This document shows positions 32,746-40,084 of a stretch of DNA of 64,000 nucleotides, piece after piece. The stretch is taken from contig NZ_CP023689.1 of NCBI RefSeq assembly GCF_008704715.1, positions 7,812,001 to 7,876,000 on the forward strand, in the 5' to 3' direction. A program made the position numbers and the translations under genes. Each line of letters opens with the position of its first letter. Positions within the stretch are counted from its first letter, which is position 1. The notes under the pieces were generated by a model. That model was not told the DNA's origin. It ran no database searches and worked only from the letters and a program-made list of their open reading frames with translations. This DNA comes from Streptomyces chartreusis. GTDB lineage: Bacteria > Actinomycetota > Actinomycetes > Streptomycetales > Streptomycetaceae.

Positions 32746-34071
32746 GTGAGCGACACGGACACGGCCAGGGGCGTCACCGGCGAGGACGAGGTCGTGGACC
32801 TCTGCCGCGAGCTGATCCAGATCGACACCAGCAACTACGGCGACCACTCGGGACCCGGAGAGCGCAAGGCGGCCGAGTACGTCGCCGAGAAGCTCGCCGA
32901 GGTGGGCCTCGAACCGCAGATCTTCGAGTCGCACCCGGGGCGCGCCTCCACGGTGGCCCGCATCCAGGGCGAGGACCCCTCCAGGCCCGCACTGCTGATC
33001 CACGGCCACACCGACGTCGTACCGGCCAACGCCGACGACTGGACCCACCACCCCTTCTCCGGCGAGGTCACCGACGGGTGCGTGTGGGGACGTGGCGCCG
33101 TCGACATGAAGGACATGGACGCGATGACCCTGGCGGTCGTCCGTGACCGGCTGCGCAGCGGTCGCAGGCCCCCGCGGGACATCGTCCTCGCGTTCCTCGC
33201 CGACGAGGAGGCAGGCGGCAAGTTCGGCGCCCGCTTCCTGGTCGACAAGCACCCGGACCTCTTCGAGGGTGTCACCGAGGCGATCAGCGAGGTGGGCGGC
33301 TTCTCGTTCACGGTGAGCGAGCAGCGGCGGCTCTATCTGATCCAGACGGCCGAGAAGGGCATGCACTGGATGAAGCTGACCGTGGCCGGCACCGCCGGGC
33401 ACGGCTCGATGATCCACCGGGACAACGCGATCACCGAACTGTCGGAGGCGGTCGCGCGCCTGGGCCGCCACAAGTTCCCGGTGCGGGTCACCAAGACCAC
33501 CCGGGCCTTCCTCGACGAGCTCGGCGACGCCCTCGGCACCGAGCTGGACCCGGAGAACATGGAGGGCACCCTCGCCAAGCTCGGCGGCATCGCCAAGCTC
33601 ATCGGCGCGACCCTCAGCAACACGGCCAACCCCACCCAGCTCGGCGCCGGCTACAAGGTCAACGTCATCCCCGGCGAGGCCACCGCCCATGTCGACGGCC
33701 GCTTCCTGCCCGGCTTCGAGGAGGAGTTCCTCGCCGACCTCGACAAGATCCTCGGCCCCAACGTCAGGCGCGAGGACGTGCACTCCGACAAGGCCGTCGA
33801 GACGAGCTTCGACGGGGCCCTCGTGGACGCCATGCAGTCCGCGCTGGTCGCCGAGGACCCGGCCGCGAAGGCGATCCCCTACATGCTCTCCGGCGGTACG
33901 GACGCCAAGTCCTTCGACGACCTCGGCATCCGGGGCTTCGGCTTCGCCCCGCTGAAGCTGCCGCCCGAGCTGGACTTCGCGGGCATGTTCCACGGCGTCG
34001 ACGAGCGGGTGCCCGTGGACGGGCTGAAATTCGGGGTCCGTGTACTCGACAGGTTCATCGACGCGTCCTGA
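32746..34071 (+). CDS. M20/M25/M40 family metallopeptidase (dinuclear zinc)
   Basis: A 441-residue peptidase or deacylase. Metal ligands follow the M20 pattern: His-x-Asp in LLIHGHTDVVPA, Asp in WGRGAVDMKDMDA, Glu-Glu in FLADEEAGGKFGA, and a late His in FAGMFHGVDERVP. The dimerisation domain (about 200-330) is present. Typical members are dipeptidases, succinyl-diaminopimelate desuccinylase-like or acyl-amino-acid hydrolases; the exact substrate is unclear. The GTG start was chosen for its GGAAGGAA site 5 bp upstream; an in-frame extension upstream lacks a ribosome site. Confidence 0.92.
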   Translation: MSDTDTARGVTGEDEVVDLCRELIQIDTSNYGDHSGPGERKAAEYVAEKLAEVGLEPQIFESHPGRASTVARIQGEDPSRPALLIHGHTDVVPANADDWTHHPFSGEVTDGCVWGRGAVDMKDMDAMTLAVVRDRLRSGRRPPRDIVLAFLADEEAGGKFGARFLVDKHPDLFEGVTEAISEVGGFSFTVSEQRRLYLIQTAEKGMHWMKLTVAGTAGHGSMIHRDNAITELSEAVARLGRHKFPVRVTKTTRAFLDELGDALGTELDPENMEGTLAKLGGIAKLIGATLSNTANPTQLGAGYKVNVIPGEATAHVDGRFLPGFEEEFLADLDKILGPNVRREDVHSDKAVETSFDGALVDAMQSALVAEDPAAKAIPYMLSGGTDAKSFDDLGIRGFGFAPLKLPPELDFAGMFHGVDERVPVDGLKFGVRVLDRFIDAS

Positions 34072-34184
34072 AAGGGACGGCCGTTACAACCATCCAGTAA
34101 TCGTCCAGACGTACTGGCCGTGACTGGCGAGAGTGAACCCGCTCATAGGGTCGTAGCCCTATTAGTTCCTCCTCGTTACAGGTG

Positions 34185-34210
34185 ATGCGATCAGCTACTT
34201 GAGATCGCAT
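34185..34210 (+). promoter_or_regulatory. Leader hairpin upstream of short chaplin gene
   Basis: ATGCGATC and GATCGCAT form an 8-bp perfect stem with a 10-nt loop. It ends 18 bp before the ATG and just upstream of the AAGGAGGAA ribosome site. It could be a regulatory RNA hairpin or a protein operator. Confidence 0.5.
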
Positions 34211-34228
34211 TGCCAACAAGGAGGAATA

Positions 34229-34462
34229 ATGATCAAGAAGGTCGTCGCCGCTGCGGCTGCCACCGGTGGGCTGGTTCTCGCGGGCGCGGGCCTGGCCGTC
34301 GCCGACTCGGGTGCCCAGGGTGCCGCGGTGCACTCCCCGGGTGTCCTGTCCGGCAACGTGGTCCAGGTTCCGGTTCACGTCCCCGTGAACGTCTGCGGCA
34401 ACACGATCTCGGTGATCGGGCTGCTGAACCCCGCCTTCGGCAACACCTGCATCAACAAGTGA
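34229..34462 (+). CDS. chpH: Short chaplin, ChpH-like
   Basis: A 77-residue secreted chaplin. Residues 1-26 are a Sec signal peptide ending AVADS. The mature hydrophobic chaplin domain contains HSPGVLSGNVVQVPVHVPVN, then CGNTISVIGLLNPAFGNTC, with the two conserved Cys. Chaplins assemble into amyloid fibrils that make aerial hyphae and spores water-repellent and lower surface tension. A very strong ribosome site AAGGAGGAATA precedes the ATG. Followed by a hairpin and then a long chaplin, the same order as chpH-chpC in S. coelicolor. In that species transcription depends on the BldN sigma factor; I cannot confirm a BldN promoter here. Confidence 0.95.
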   Translation: MIKKVVAAAAATGGLVLAGAGLAVADSGAQGAAVHSPGVLSGNVVQVPVHVPVNVCGNTISVIGLLNPAFGNTCINK

Positions 34463-34497
34463 CGTTGTGCCTCGCCCCGTGATTCGGGGCTGAGCCC

Positions 34498-34536
34498 GTC
34501 GGCCCCGGAGCGCGCGCCATGCGCTCCGGGGCCGAC
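34498..34536 (+). terminator. Hairpin terminator after short chaplin gene
   Basis: GTCGGCCCCGGAGCG and CGCTCCGGGGCCGAC form a 15-bp perfect stem with a 9-nt loop between the two chaplin genes. This allows separate control of the short and long chaplins. Confidence 0.8.
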
Positions 34537-34607
34537 CGGCCTTTCGGACGTCGGTCGAATTCCGACGTCGTCCTCTCGGAACAACGTCGAAGGCAGGTAA
34601 TCAGCAA

Positions 34608-35510
34608 ATGCGACAGGTCACCCGCAAGGGCCTGATGACCGTGGCGGCCGCGACCGGCGTCATCGCCGCAGCGGGCGGCACGGCCCACGCGACCGGCGCG
34701 GGAGCGCACGGCTCCAGCGTGAGTTCGCCCGGCGTGCTGTCGGGCAACACGGTGCAGGTACCGGTGGACGTGCCGGTCAACGTCTGCGGCAACACCGTGA
34801 ACGTCGTCGGCGTGCTCAACCCGGCGGTCGGCAACAAGTGCGCCAACGGGGGAGGCCACGGCGGCTCCAACGGCGGTGGTCATGGTGGTGGGGGCTCGTC
34901 CTCCGACGGTCACGCCAGTGACTCGCCCGGCGTCGGCTCCGGCAACCACGTCGAGGTGCCGGTCCATGTACCGGTCAACGTGTGCGGCAACAGCGTCGAC
35001 GTCATCGGCATCGGCAACCCCAGCGCGGACAACGACTGCGGCAACGGCGGCGGTCACAACTCGCCGGGCGAGCCGGGCAACCCCGGAAACCCGGGCAACC
35101 CCGGGAACCCCGGCAATCCGGGGAACCCCGGTAACCCGGGAGAGCCCGGAAATCCGGGAGAGCCGGGGAATCCGGGGGAGCCCGGTAACCCTGGAAATCC
35201 CGGTGAGCCCGGCAACCCCGGTAACCCCGGGAACCCCGGAAACCCGGGCAATCCGGGGAACCCCGGTAACCCGGGGGAGCCGAACCAGCCCGGTACCCCG
35301 AGCACGCCGCCCGGAACCGGCGGCGAGACCCCGGGCGGTGGCCCCTCGAACCCGAATCAGCCGGGCGCGCACTTCGTCACCCAGCCCGGGGGCGACGCGG
35401 AGCTCGCCCAGACCGGCAGCGACCTGCCGCTGGGCCTCGTCCTCCCGGTGGGCGCGGGCGCGCTGCTGGCGGGCGCGGTGCTGTACCGCAAGGCACGGCC
35501 GTCGCAGTAG
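34608..35510 (+). CDS. chpC: Long chaplin with two chaplin domains, collagen-like tract and sortase signal
   Basis: A 300-residue cell-wall-anchored chaplin. An N-terminal signal peptide ends near AHATG. Two chaplin domains follow (SSPGVLSGNTVQVPVDVPVN...C, residues about 40-82, and DSPGVGSGNHVEVPVHVPVN...C, about 105-145), separated by a Gly/His/Ser linker. Then come 24 uninterrupted G-N-P or G-E-P triplets (bases 35067-35282) and a Pro-rich spacer. The C-terminus has LAQTG, a hydrophobic helix and a basic tail, the class E (LAxTG) sortase signal. Long chaplins help display short chaplins on the wall. The collagen-like tract, probably a stiff polyproline or triple-helix stalk, is the odd feature. 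The symbol is given by analogy to S. coelicolor chpC. Confidence 0.92.
   Translation: MRQVTRKGLMTVAAATGVIAAAGGTAHATGAGAHGSSVSSPGVLSGNTVQVPVDVPVNVCGNTVNVVGVLNPAVGNKCANGGGHGGSNGGGHGGGGSSSDGHASDSPGVGSGNHVEVPVHVPVNVCGNSVDVIGIGNPSADNDCGNGGGHNSPGEPGNPGNPGNPGNPGNPGNPGNPGEPGNPGEPGNPGEPGNPGNPGEPGNPGNPGNPGNPGNPGNPGNPGEPNQPGTPSTPPGTGGETPGGGPSNPNQPGAHFVTQPGGDAELAQTGSDLPLGLVLPVGAGALLAGAVLYRKARPSQ
35067..35282 (+). repeat. 216-bp tract encoding 24 collagen-like GXP triplets
   Basis: Twenty-four tandem 9-bp units encode Gly-Asn-Pro (mostly) or Gly-Glu-Pro, with synonymous third-base variation (ggc/ggg/gga/ggt, ccc/ccg/cct). The pattern EP, seven NP, mixed, seven NP, EP suggests an internal duplication. Such tracts tend to vary in length between strains. 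Confidence 0.95.
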
Positions 35511-35547
35511 GGCGGCCCGCCAGGAGGCTCTGACCTCCGGTACGAAC

Positions 35548-35579
35548 GGAGCGGGCCCCGCCTCGGCGGGGCCCGCTCC
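35548..35579 (+). terminator. Terminator after the long chaplin gene
   Basis: GGAGCGGGCCCCGCC and GGCGGGGCCCGCTCC are perfectly complementary over 15 bases with a minimal loop. It lies 38 bp after the stop and 27 bp before the end of the convergent DUF5703 gene, so it can serve both. Confidence 0.85.
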
Positions 35580-35605
35580 ATATGTTTCCTGTCCGGCGCC
35601 CTAAC

Positions 35606-35794
35606 TCACCACGTGGCCCGCACCTGCCGGATGATCCGGCGGCGCAACCGCACCCGGCGGCTTCCGTCCCGCAGCAGGCTCAGGCGGTCCAACTCCCAGT
35701 GTCCGTACTCGGCATGGTCCGTCAACAGGCGCGTGGCGTCCTTGCGGGAGACCCCGCGAGGTACGTACACGTCGACAAATTCGTATTCCGGCAT
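35606..35794 (-). CDS. DUF5703 family small protein
   Basis: A 62-residue actinobacterial protein: PEYEFVDVYVPRGVSRKDATRLLTDHAEYGHWELDRLSLL, then a basic tail RRVRLRRRIIRQVRATW. The acidic-to-basic layout and invariant YGHWEL motif are those of DUF5703. No function is known. The conserved neighbourhood with chaplins and the M20 peptidase matches S. coelicolor. It diverges from the 35842 gene across 47 bp. Confidence 0.85.
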   Translation of the reverse strand: MPEYEFVDVYVPRGVSRKDATRLLTDHAEYGHWELDRLSLLRDGSRRVRLRRRIIRQVRATW

Positions 35795-35828
35795 CGCATC
35801 TATTGTGCGGGCTGGGGCCCGGTACGGA

Positions 35829-35834
35829 TAGCGT
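35829..35834 (+). promoter_or_regulatory. -10 element of probable leaderless promoter
   Basis: TAGCGT is followed after 7 bases by the ATG at 35842 with no Shine-Dalgarno sequence. Confidence 0.4.
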
Positions 35835-35841
35835 CTGCACT

Positions 35842-36576
35842 ATGTCTGATGCTGTGCAGCCCACCGCTGCCGAGGTACGCGCCGCCGCCGAGGCGGTCAA
35901 GACCGCGCTCGACCGCCATCTGGCCGCGGTCGAAGGCCGGTCGGGGGAGGACGACCCGGCCGTCTACGAGGCGTTCAACCAGCTGGCCGCGGCCGCCGAG
36001 GCCTACGACGAGCTGCTCTACGACCGCTACGACGAGGTCACACCCTTCGAGATCCCCGGTACGGAGGACGCGCTGCCGCCGTACACGGGCCCCGAGGAAC
36101 CGAACGCGCTGAGCGTGCTGATCCGCCGCGACTACGCCGTGGCGGAGCCGCAGCGGCTGCTGGCACAGGCCCAGCGGGTCGAGGCGGCGGACTACGACGA
36201 AGGTGCGGACGGCGAGGCCTCCGGCACGGTGCACGGGGCGCTGGGCATCCTGTTCGGCGAGTTCGAGCCGGACGAGATCGCCTCCCGGCACAAGGAGTTC
36301 GGCCTGGAGGAGGGTGACTCGACGCTCTGGGTGACCGCGGCGGACGACCAGACCGATCCCGGCGAATGGCTGGAGGCGCCCTTCGAGGGGGTCGACCCGC
36401 AGCGGGTGGTCTGCCGCTTCGACGTCAGCACGGTGTTCGACGACGACCTCGACGACGAGGACAGAGCCGGCGGCACCCGCAGGCGGCTCCCGGTGGACTC
36501 CGAAGGGGACATCGAGGACGAGCTCGACACCGACCTCGACGAGGACGACCTCGAACCCATGGACGCGGATCGCTGA
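35842..36576 (+). CDS. Conserved acidic hypothetical protein
   Basis: A 244-residue strongly acidic protein with a helical N-terminus (VRAAAEAVKTALDRHLAAVE) and a central conserved part (PNALSVLIRRDYAVAEPQRLL, VHGALGILFGEFEPDEIASR, STLWVTAADDQTDPGEWLEA). The C-terminal tail is almost entirely Asp/Glu (DIEDELDTDLDEDDLEPMDADR). It has no signal peptide or catalytic motif. Common in Streptomyces beside DUF5703, but the function is unknown. The acidic tail could mediate contact with basic proteins or nucleic-acid-binding partners. It probably has a leaderless transcript. Confidence 0.82.
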   Translation: MSDAVQPTAAEVRAAAEAVKTALDRHLAAVEGRSGEDDPAVYEAFNQLAAAAEAYDELLYDRYDEVTPFEIPGTEDALPPYTGPEEPNALSVLIRRDYAVAEPQRLLAQAQRVEAADYDEGADGEASGTVHGALGILFGEFEPDEIASRHKEFGLEEGDSTLWVTAADDQTDPGEWLEAPFEGVDPQRVVCRFDVSTVFDDDLDDEDRAGGTRRRLPVDSEGDIEDELDTDLDEDDLEPMDADR

Positions 36577-36599
36577 TCCACGGCTGAGGCTGCCCGGGC

Positions 36600-36638
36600 G
36601 GCGGCGGTCACGGAGCCGATGCTTCCGTGACCGCCGCC
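36600..36638. terminator. Convergent bidirectional terminator
   Basis: GGCGGCGGTCACGGA and TCCGTGACCGCCGCC form a 15-bp perfect stem with a 9-nt loop between the convergent acidic-protein and RecD-like genes. Confidence 0.85.
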
Positions 36639-36681
36639 GTCGCGCGTCGGGGGCGCCGGACGCCGTCGCGCCCGGCGGGGG

Positions 36682-38919
36682 TCAGCCGGCCGCCGGCGGC
36701 TGAGGTGCCAGCAGCGCCGGCAGGCGGGTCGTGCGCGGCTTGGCCGGGATCTCGGCGACCGCCCGGGCGAGAGCCTGCTCGACGCCGTGGACCACGGACA
36801 GATGACGGTCGGCCCGGCTGAAGGCCGTGTAGACCCACGGGCGGCTCAGGGCCTGGGCCGCGTCACCGGGCAGGACCACGACGACCGCGGGCCAGCGGGC
36901 GCCCGCCGCCTGGTGGGCGGTCAGCGCCCAGCCGTGCCGCAGCGACTGCTCCACCCGCTGCTTCGGTACGACCACGGCCTCGCCGGCGCAGGACAGGTGC
37001 AGCCCCTCGGCGTCGGCCTTCACCACCTGGCCCGGCACCGTACGGCCCGGCGCGGGGGAGTACGCGATGCGGTCACCGGGGTCGAACCCGCCGAAGCGCC
37101 CGGGGCCCGGGTTGAGCCGCTCCTTGAGCGCGGCGTTCAGCGCGCGGGTGCCGGCCGCGCCGCCGTGGCCCGGCGTGATCACCTGGGTCTGCTCCGCCGG
37201 GACACCGATCGCCCGCGGCACCGAGTCCGCGACGAGCTGCACGGTGCGGTGCACGGCCTCGCCCGCGTCCCGCACCGGCACGATCACGACCTCCTTGGCG
37301 GGCGCCTCGACCTGGTTCAGCTCACCGATGCCGACACCGGACACCAGCTCGCCGAGCGGGCCGGGATCCGGCCGGCGCGAGGCGATCTGCGGGCAGATCC
37401 GCGCCGCCAGCAGATCGGCGAACACCCGCCCGGGCCCCGCCGACCACAGCACCCCGGGATCCCCGGCGAGCACCAGCCGGGCCCCGTCCGGCAGCGACTC
37501 CGTGAGCAGCGCGGCCGTCTCGACGTCCAGCTGGGGTGCGTCGAGCAGGACGAGCAGGTCGAGGTCGAACGCCCCGTCCGCGTCCCTTCCGGGCCCCTCG
37601 CCGGACAGCAGCCCGGCCATGGTGGTGACGCTGGGCGACACGGCCCCGGTCCCAGTGGCGTCGCCGGGCAACTCGGCTGCGGTCCCAGTGGCGTCGCCGG
37701 GCTCGCTCAGCAGCGCCGAGAAGCGCTCCTTGCCCTGCGGGCCCGCTGTGGCCGCCCAGGCGCGCAGTCCGAGGGCCCGCGCGGCACGCAGCAGCGCCGC
37801 CGGTTCGGCGCGGGACGCCTCCCCACCGGTGTGCAGGACCAGGCCGTGGCCCGCGACCGCCCGGACCAGGTCGGCGGCGGAACCCGCGCCGCCCGCCTCC
37901 CGCTCCCAGTCCTCGGCCGAACCGTCCTGCTTGGGCGCCGAGTTGATCAGGCGGCCCAGTCCGTCGGCGAGGCTCTCCTCCGCCAGGGCGTACCGCTCCA
38001 GGCCGACGAGGACACGGACCGGCCGCTCCTCGCCCTCCTCCGCCTCCTCGTCCCGCCGGGCCGGGGCGCCGGGCTCGTCCAGGGCGTCCTGGAAGGCCAA
38101 CGCCTCACCTTCGGCGAGGGTGTTCTGCACGGCCGCATCGGCGTCCGGCACGCCCCGCTGGGCCAGCGCGGCGGTGAGCGCCGGCAACTCCAGGGCCGTG
38201 TGCCCGGCCAGAGCCGCCTGCTCCAGGAGCCAGACGGTGACCGCGCGGCCGCGCCGCTCGTCGTCCGGTCCGGCCTCCGCGCCGAGCAGCGCCCGCGCGA
38301 ACCCGTCGGCCTGCTCGGGCCGTACACCGGCGATACGCAGCAACTGCCAGGGGTCCGCCCGAAGCTGGTCCGCGGCGCCCTCGCCGAGCGCGGCGGCGAC
38401 CTGCGCGGCCAGCGCCTCCGGGGCGCCGCCCTCGGTCAGCAAGGCTCGCACGGACTCCACGGTCTCCGACGCGGGGGCCGCGGGCGCGGCGGACCCGGGT
38501 GCGGGCTCCGGTCGGCGGGCCGGCTCCGCAGCGGGGCGCCGCGGCGGCTCAGGCTCGCTGAAGACGGTCGCCGTGGGCTTCGCACCGCTCTCCACGGCCC
38601 GTACGGCGGCGAGGAGATCGGCGGCCTGCCCGCTGAGCTTGGCCCCGCTGTCGACGGGCGCCGCCCGCTCGGCCTTGCGCCGCGCGATCCGCTCCCGCTC
38701 GACCCGCTGGGCCGCGAGCTCGGCCTCGGCCTCCGACTGCTGCGCCGCACCCTCGGAGGCTTCGCCATCGCCGCCGTCCGACTCGGCCCCGGTGACGTCC
38801 TCGCCGTCGGTGGACGTGCCGTCCGCGCCGTCGCCTCCCGACCCCGAAGCGGCGGCCCCGTCCTGGGCGGCGGCCCCCGGCTCCGAGTTCTCCGTGGTCT
38901 CGGGTGGCTCCGTGCTCAC
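36682..38919 (-). CDS. RecD2-like helix-hairpin-helix protein with degenerate NTPase motifs
   Basis: A 745-residue protein. Residues 1-150 are acidic low complexity and charged coil. 155-215 resemble the tandem helix-hairpin-helix of RecD2 (DPWQLLRIAGVRPEQADGFA). The C-terminal half follows the SF1 helicase layout: LAGDPGVLWSAGPGRVFADL (motif III region, 484-503), LTAHQAAGARWPAVVVVL (motif V, 666-683) and VYTAFSRADRHLSVVHG (motif VI, 696-712). The Walker A position reads HTGGEASRAE (363-372) without GKT, and the DE box reads LLDAPQLD. So ATP hydrolysis is doubtful; it may be a DNA-binding or inactive relative. GTG overlaps the aldo/keto reductase stop by 4 bp. Confidence 0.8.
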   Translation of the reverse strand: MSTEPPETTENSEPGAAAQDGAAASGSGGDGADGTSTDGEDVTGAESDGGDGEASEGAAQQSEAEAELAAQRVERERIARRKAERAAPVDSGAKLSGQAADLLAAVRAVESGAKPTATVFSEPEPPRRPAAEPARRPEPAPGSAAPAAPASETVESVRALLTEGGAPEALAAQVAAALGEGAADQLRADPWQLLRIAGVRPEQADGFARALLGAEAGPDDERRGRAVTVWLLEQAALAGHTALELPALTAALAQRGVPDADAAVQNTLAEGEALAFQDALDEPGAPARRDEEAEEGEERPVRVLVGLERYALAEESLADGLGRLINSAPKQDGSAEDWEREAGGAGSAADLVRAVAGHGLVLHTGGEASRAEPAALLRAARALGLRAWAATAGPQGKERFSALLSEPGDATGTAAELPGDATGTGAVSPSVTTMAGLLSGEGPGRDADGAFDLDLLVLLDAPQLDVETAALLTESLPDGARLVLAGDPGVLWSAGPGRVFADLLAARICPQIASRRPDPGPLGELVSGVGIGELNQVEAPAKEVVIVPVRDAGEAVHRTVQLVADSVPRAIGVPAEQTQVITPGHGGAAGTRALNAALKERLNPGPGRFGGFDPGDRIAYSPAPGRTVPGQVVKADAEGLHLSCAGEAVVVPKQRVEQSLRHGWALTAHQAAGARWPAVVVVLPGDAAQALSRPWVYTAFSRADRHLSVVHGVEQALARAVAEIPAKPRTTRLPALLAPQPPAAG
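37649..37703 (-). repeat. Two in-frame 22-bp direct repeats in the RecD-like gene
   Basis: GGTCCCAGTGGCGTCGCCGG is found at the start of both 37649-37670 and 37682-37703, spaced 33 bp (11 codons). They encode two copies of PGDATGT in a loop just before the degenerate DE box. Confidence 0.7.
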
Positions 38920-39899
38920 AGCGTGCTCCAGTCGTGATCGGGATAGCGGTGCACGGGCGCCGACACGTCGTCGAGCGCCCGGCAGATCTCGTCAGGAAGA
39001 CTAAGGGCCTCCACTGACAACGCCGCTGTGAGCTGCTGGGCGTTGCGCGCGCCTATCACGGGAGCGGTCACGCCGGGCCGGTCGCGGACCCAGGCGAGGG
39101 CGACCTGGAGCGGGGAGACGGCCAGCCCGTCGGCCGCCGTCTGCACGGCGTCGACGATCCGGCTGGCCGTGTCGTCGAGGTACGGCGCGACGAACGGCGC
39201 CAGATGCTCCGAGGCGCCGCGCGAGTCCGCAGGAGTCGCGTTGCGGTACTTGCCGGTCAGCACGCCCCGGCCGAGCGGGGACGAGGGCAGCATGCCGATG
39301 CCGAGGTCGAGCGCGGCCGGCAGCACCTCCCGTTCCACACCGCGCTGGAGCAGTGAGTACTCCAGCTGTGTGCTCGCCAGCCGGGTGCGCGTGCCGGGCG
39401 CCGCGAGCTGCCATGTCGCGGCCTTGGCAAGCTGCCAGCCGCAGAAGTTGGAGACCCCGGCATAGCGCACCCGACCGCTGCTGACAGCGAGGTCGAGCGT
39501 CTGGAGGGTCTCCTCCAGCGGGGTGTACGGGTCGAAGGCGTGGATGTGCCAGACGTCGACGTGGTCCGTGCCGAGCCGGGCCAGTGAGGCGTCCAGCGCG
39601 GAGAGCAGATGGCCGCGCGAGCCGTCGAAGCGGCGGTCGGGGTCGGGCACGCTGCCCGCCTTCGTCGAGATGACCAGGTCCCGCCGCGGGATCAGCCCTT
39701 CCATCAGCCGCCCGAGCAGATACTCGGCCTCCCCGTCGCCGTACACGTCGGCCGTGTCGACGAGGGTGCCGCCCGCCTCCCAGAACGTCTTCAAGAGGTC
39801 CGCGGCGTCGTGCTCGTCGGTGTCCCTGCCCCAGGTGAGGGTGCCGAGCCCGATCCGGGACACGCGCAGGCCGGTGCGGCCGAGATGCCTCTGCTCCAT
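38916..39899 (-). CDS. Aldo/keto reductase
   Basis: A 327-residue NADPH-dependent (beta/alpha)8 oxidoreductase. The catalytic tetrad is visible as Asp and Tyr in VDTADVYGDGEAE, Lys in VISTKAGS and His in VDVWHIHAFDP. The cofactor-binding tail is TAPVIGARNAQQLTAAL. Typical substrates are aldehydes and ketones; the physiological one is unknown. It is coupled by a 4-bp overlap (GTGA) to the RecD-like gene, an odd functional pairing seen also in other Streptomyces. It diverges from the F420-type oxidoreductase across 185 bp. Confidence 0.93.
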   Translation of the reverse strand: MEQRHLGRTGLRVSRIGLGTLTWGRDTDEHDAADLLKTFWEAGGTLVDTADVYGDGEAEYLLGRLMEGLIPRRDLVISTKAGSVPDPDRRFDGSRGHLLSALDASLARLGTDHVDVWHIHAFDPYTPLEETLQTLDLAVSSGRVRYAGVSNFCGWQLAKAATWQLAAPGTRTRLASTQLEYSLLQRGVEREVLPAALDLGIGMLPSSPLGRGVLTGKYRNATPADSRGASEHLAPFVAPYLDDTASRIVDAVQTAADGLAVSPLQVALAWVRDRPGVTAPVIGARNAQQLTAALSVEALSLPDEICRALDDVSAPVHRYPDHDWSTL

Positions 39900-40059
39900 G
39901 AACGCCGAGATTACTGGCCAGAACCTGCCATGTGGGGGCCTGTGGATAACCAGTTTTCCGGACCGTCACCAGGGATGGGCGGGGGCAGTCGGGCGACGCC
40001 CGCCACATCGGCCTCCCCGTGAGTGGCCCCCCGCGCTAAGGTCTGGCCCACAAGGGACG

Positions 40060-40073
40060 TTACTGATCGGTAA
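40060..40073. promoter_or_regulatory. 14-bp palindrome TTACTGATCGGTAA before the LLM oxidoreductase
   Basis: Six of seven base pairs are symmetrical. It ends 11 bp before the ATG and follows a -10-like TAAGGT at 40037-40042, so a bound regulator would block early elongation or initiation. The form is typical of TetR-family operators, but no regulator gene is adjacent. Confidence 0.5.
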
Positions 40074-40084
40074 GGGGATCGGCC

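Noticed and set aside
35067..35282. CRISPR-like repeat array
   Set aside because: The 9-bp units are in-frame codons for GNP/GEP with no unique spacers and no cas genes.
36577..36681. Small gene between the acidic protein and the RecD-like gene
   Set aside because: The region is filled by a perfect 15-bp terminator hairpin and has no start with a ribosome site.
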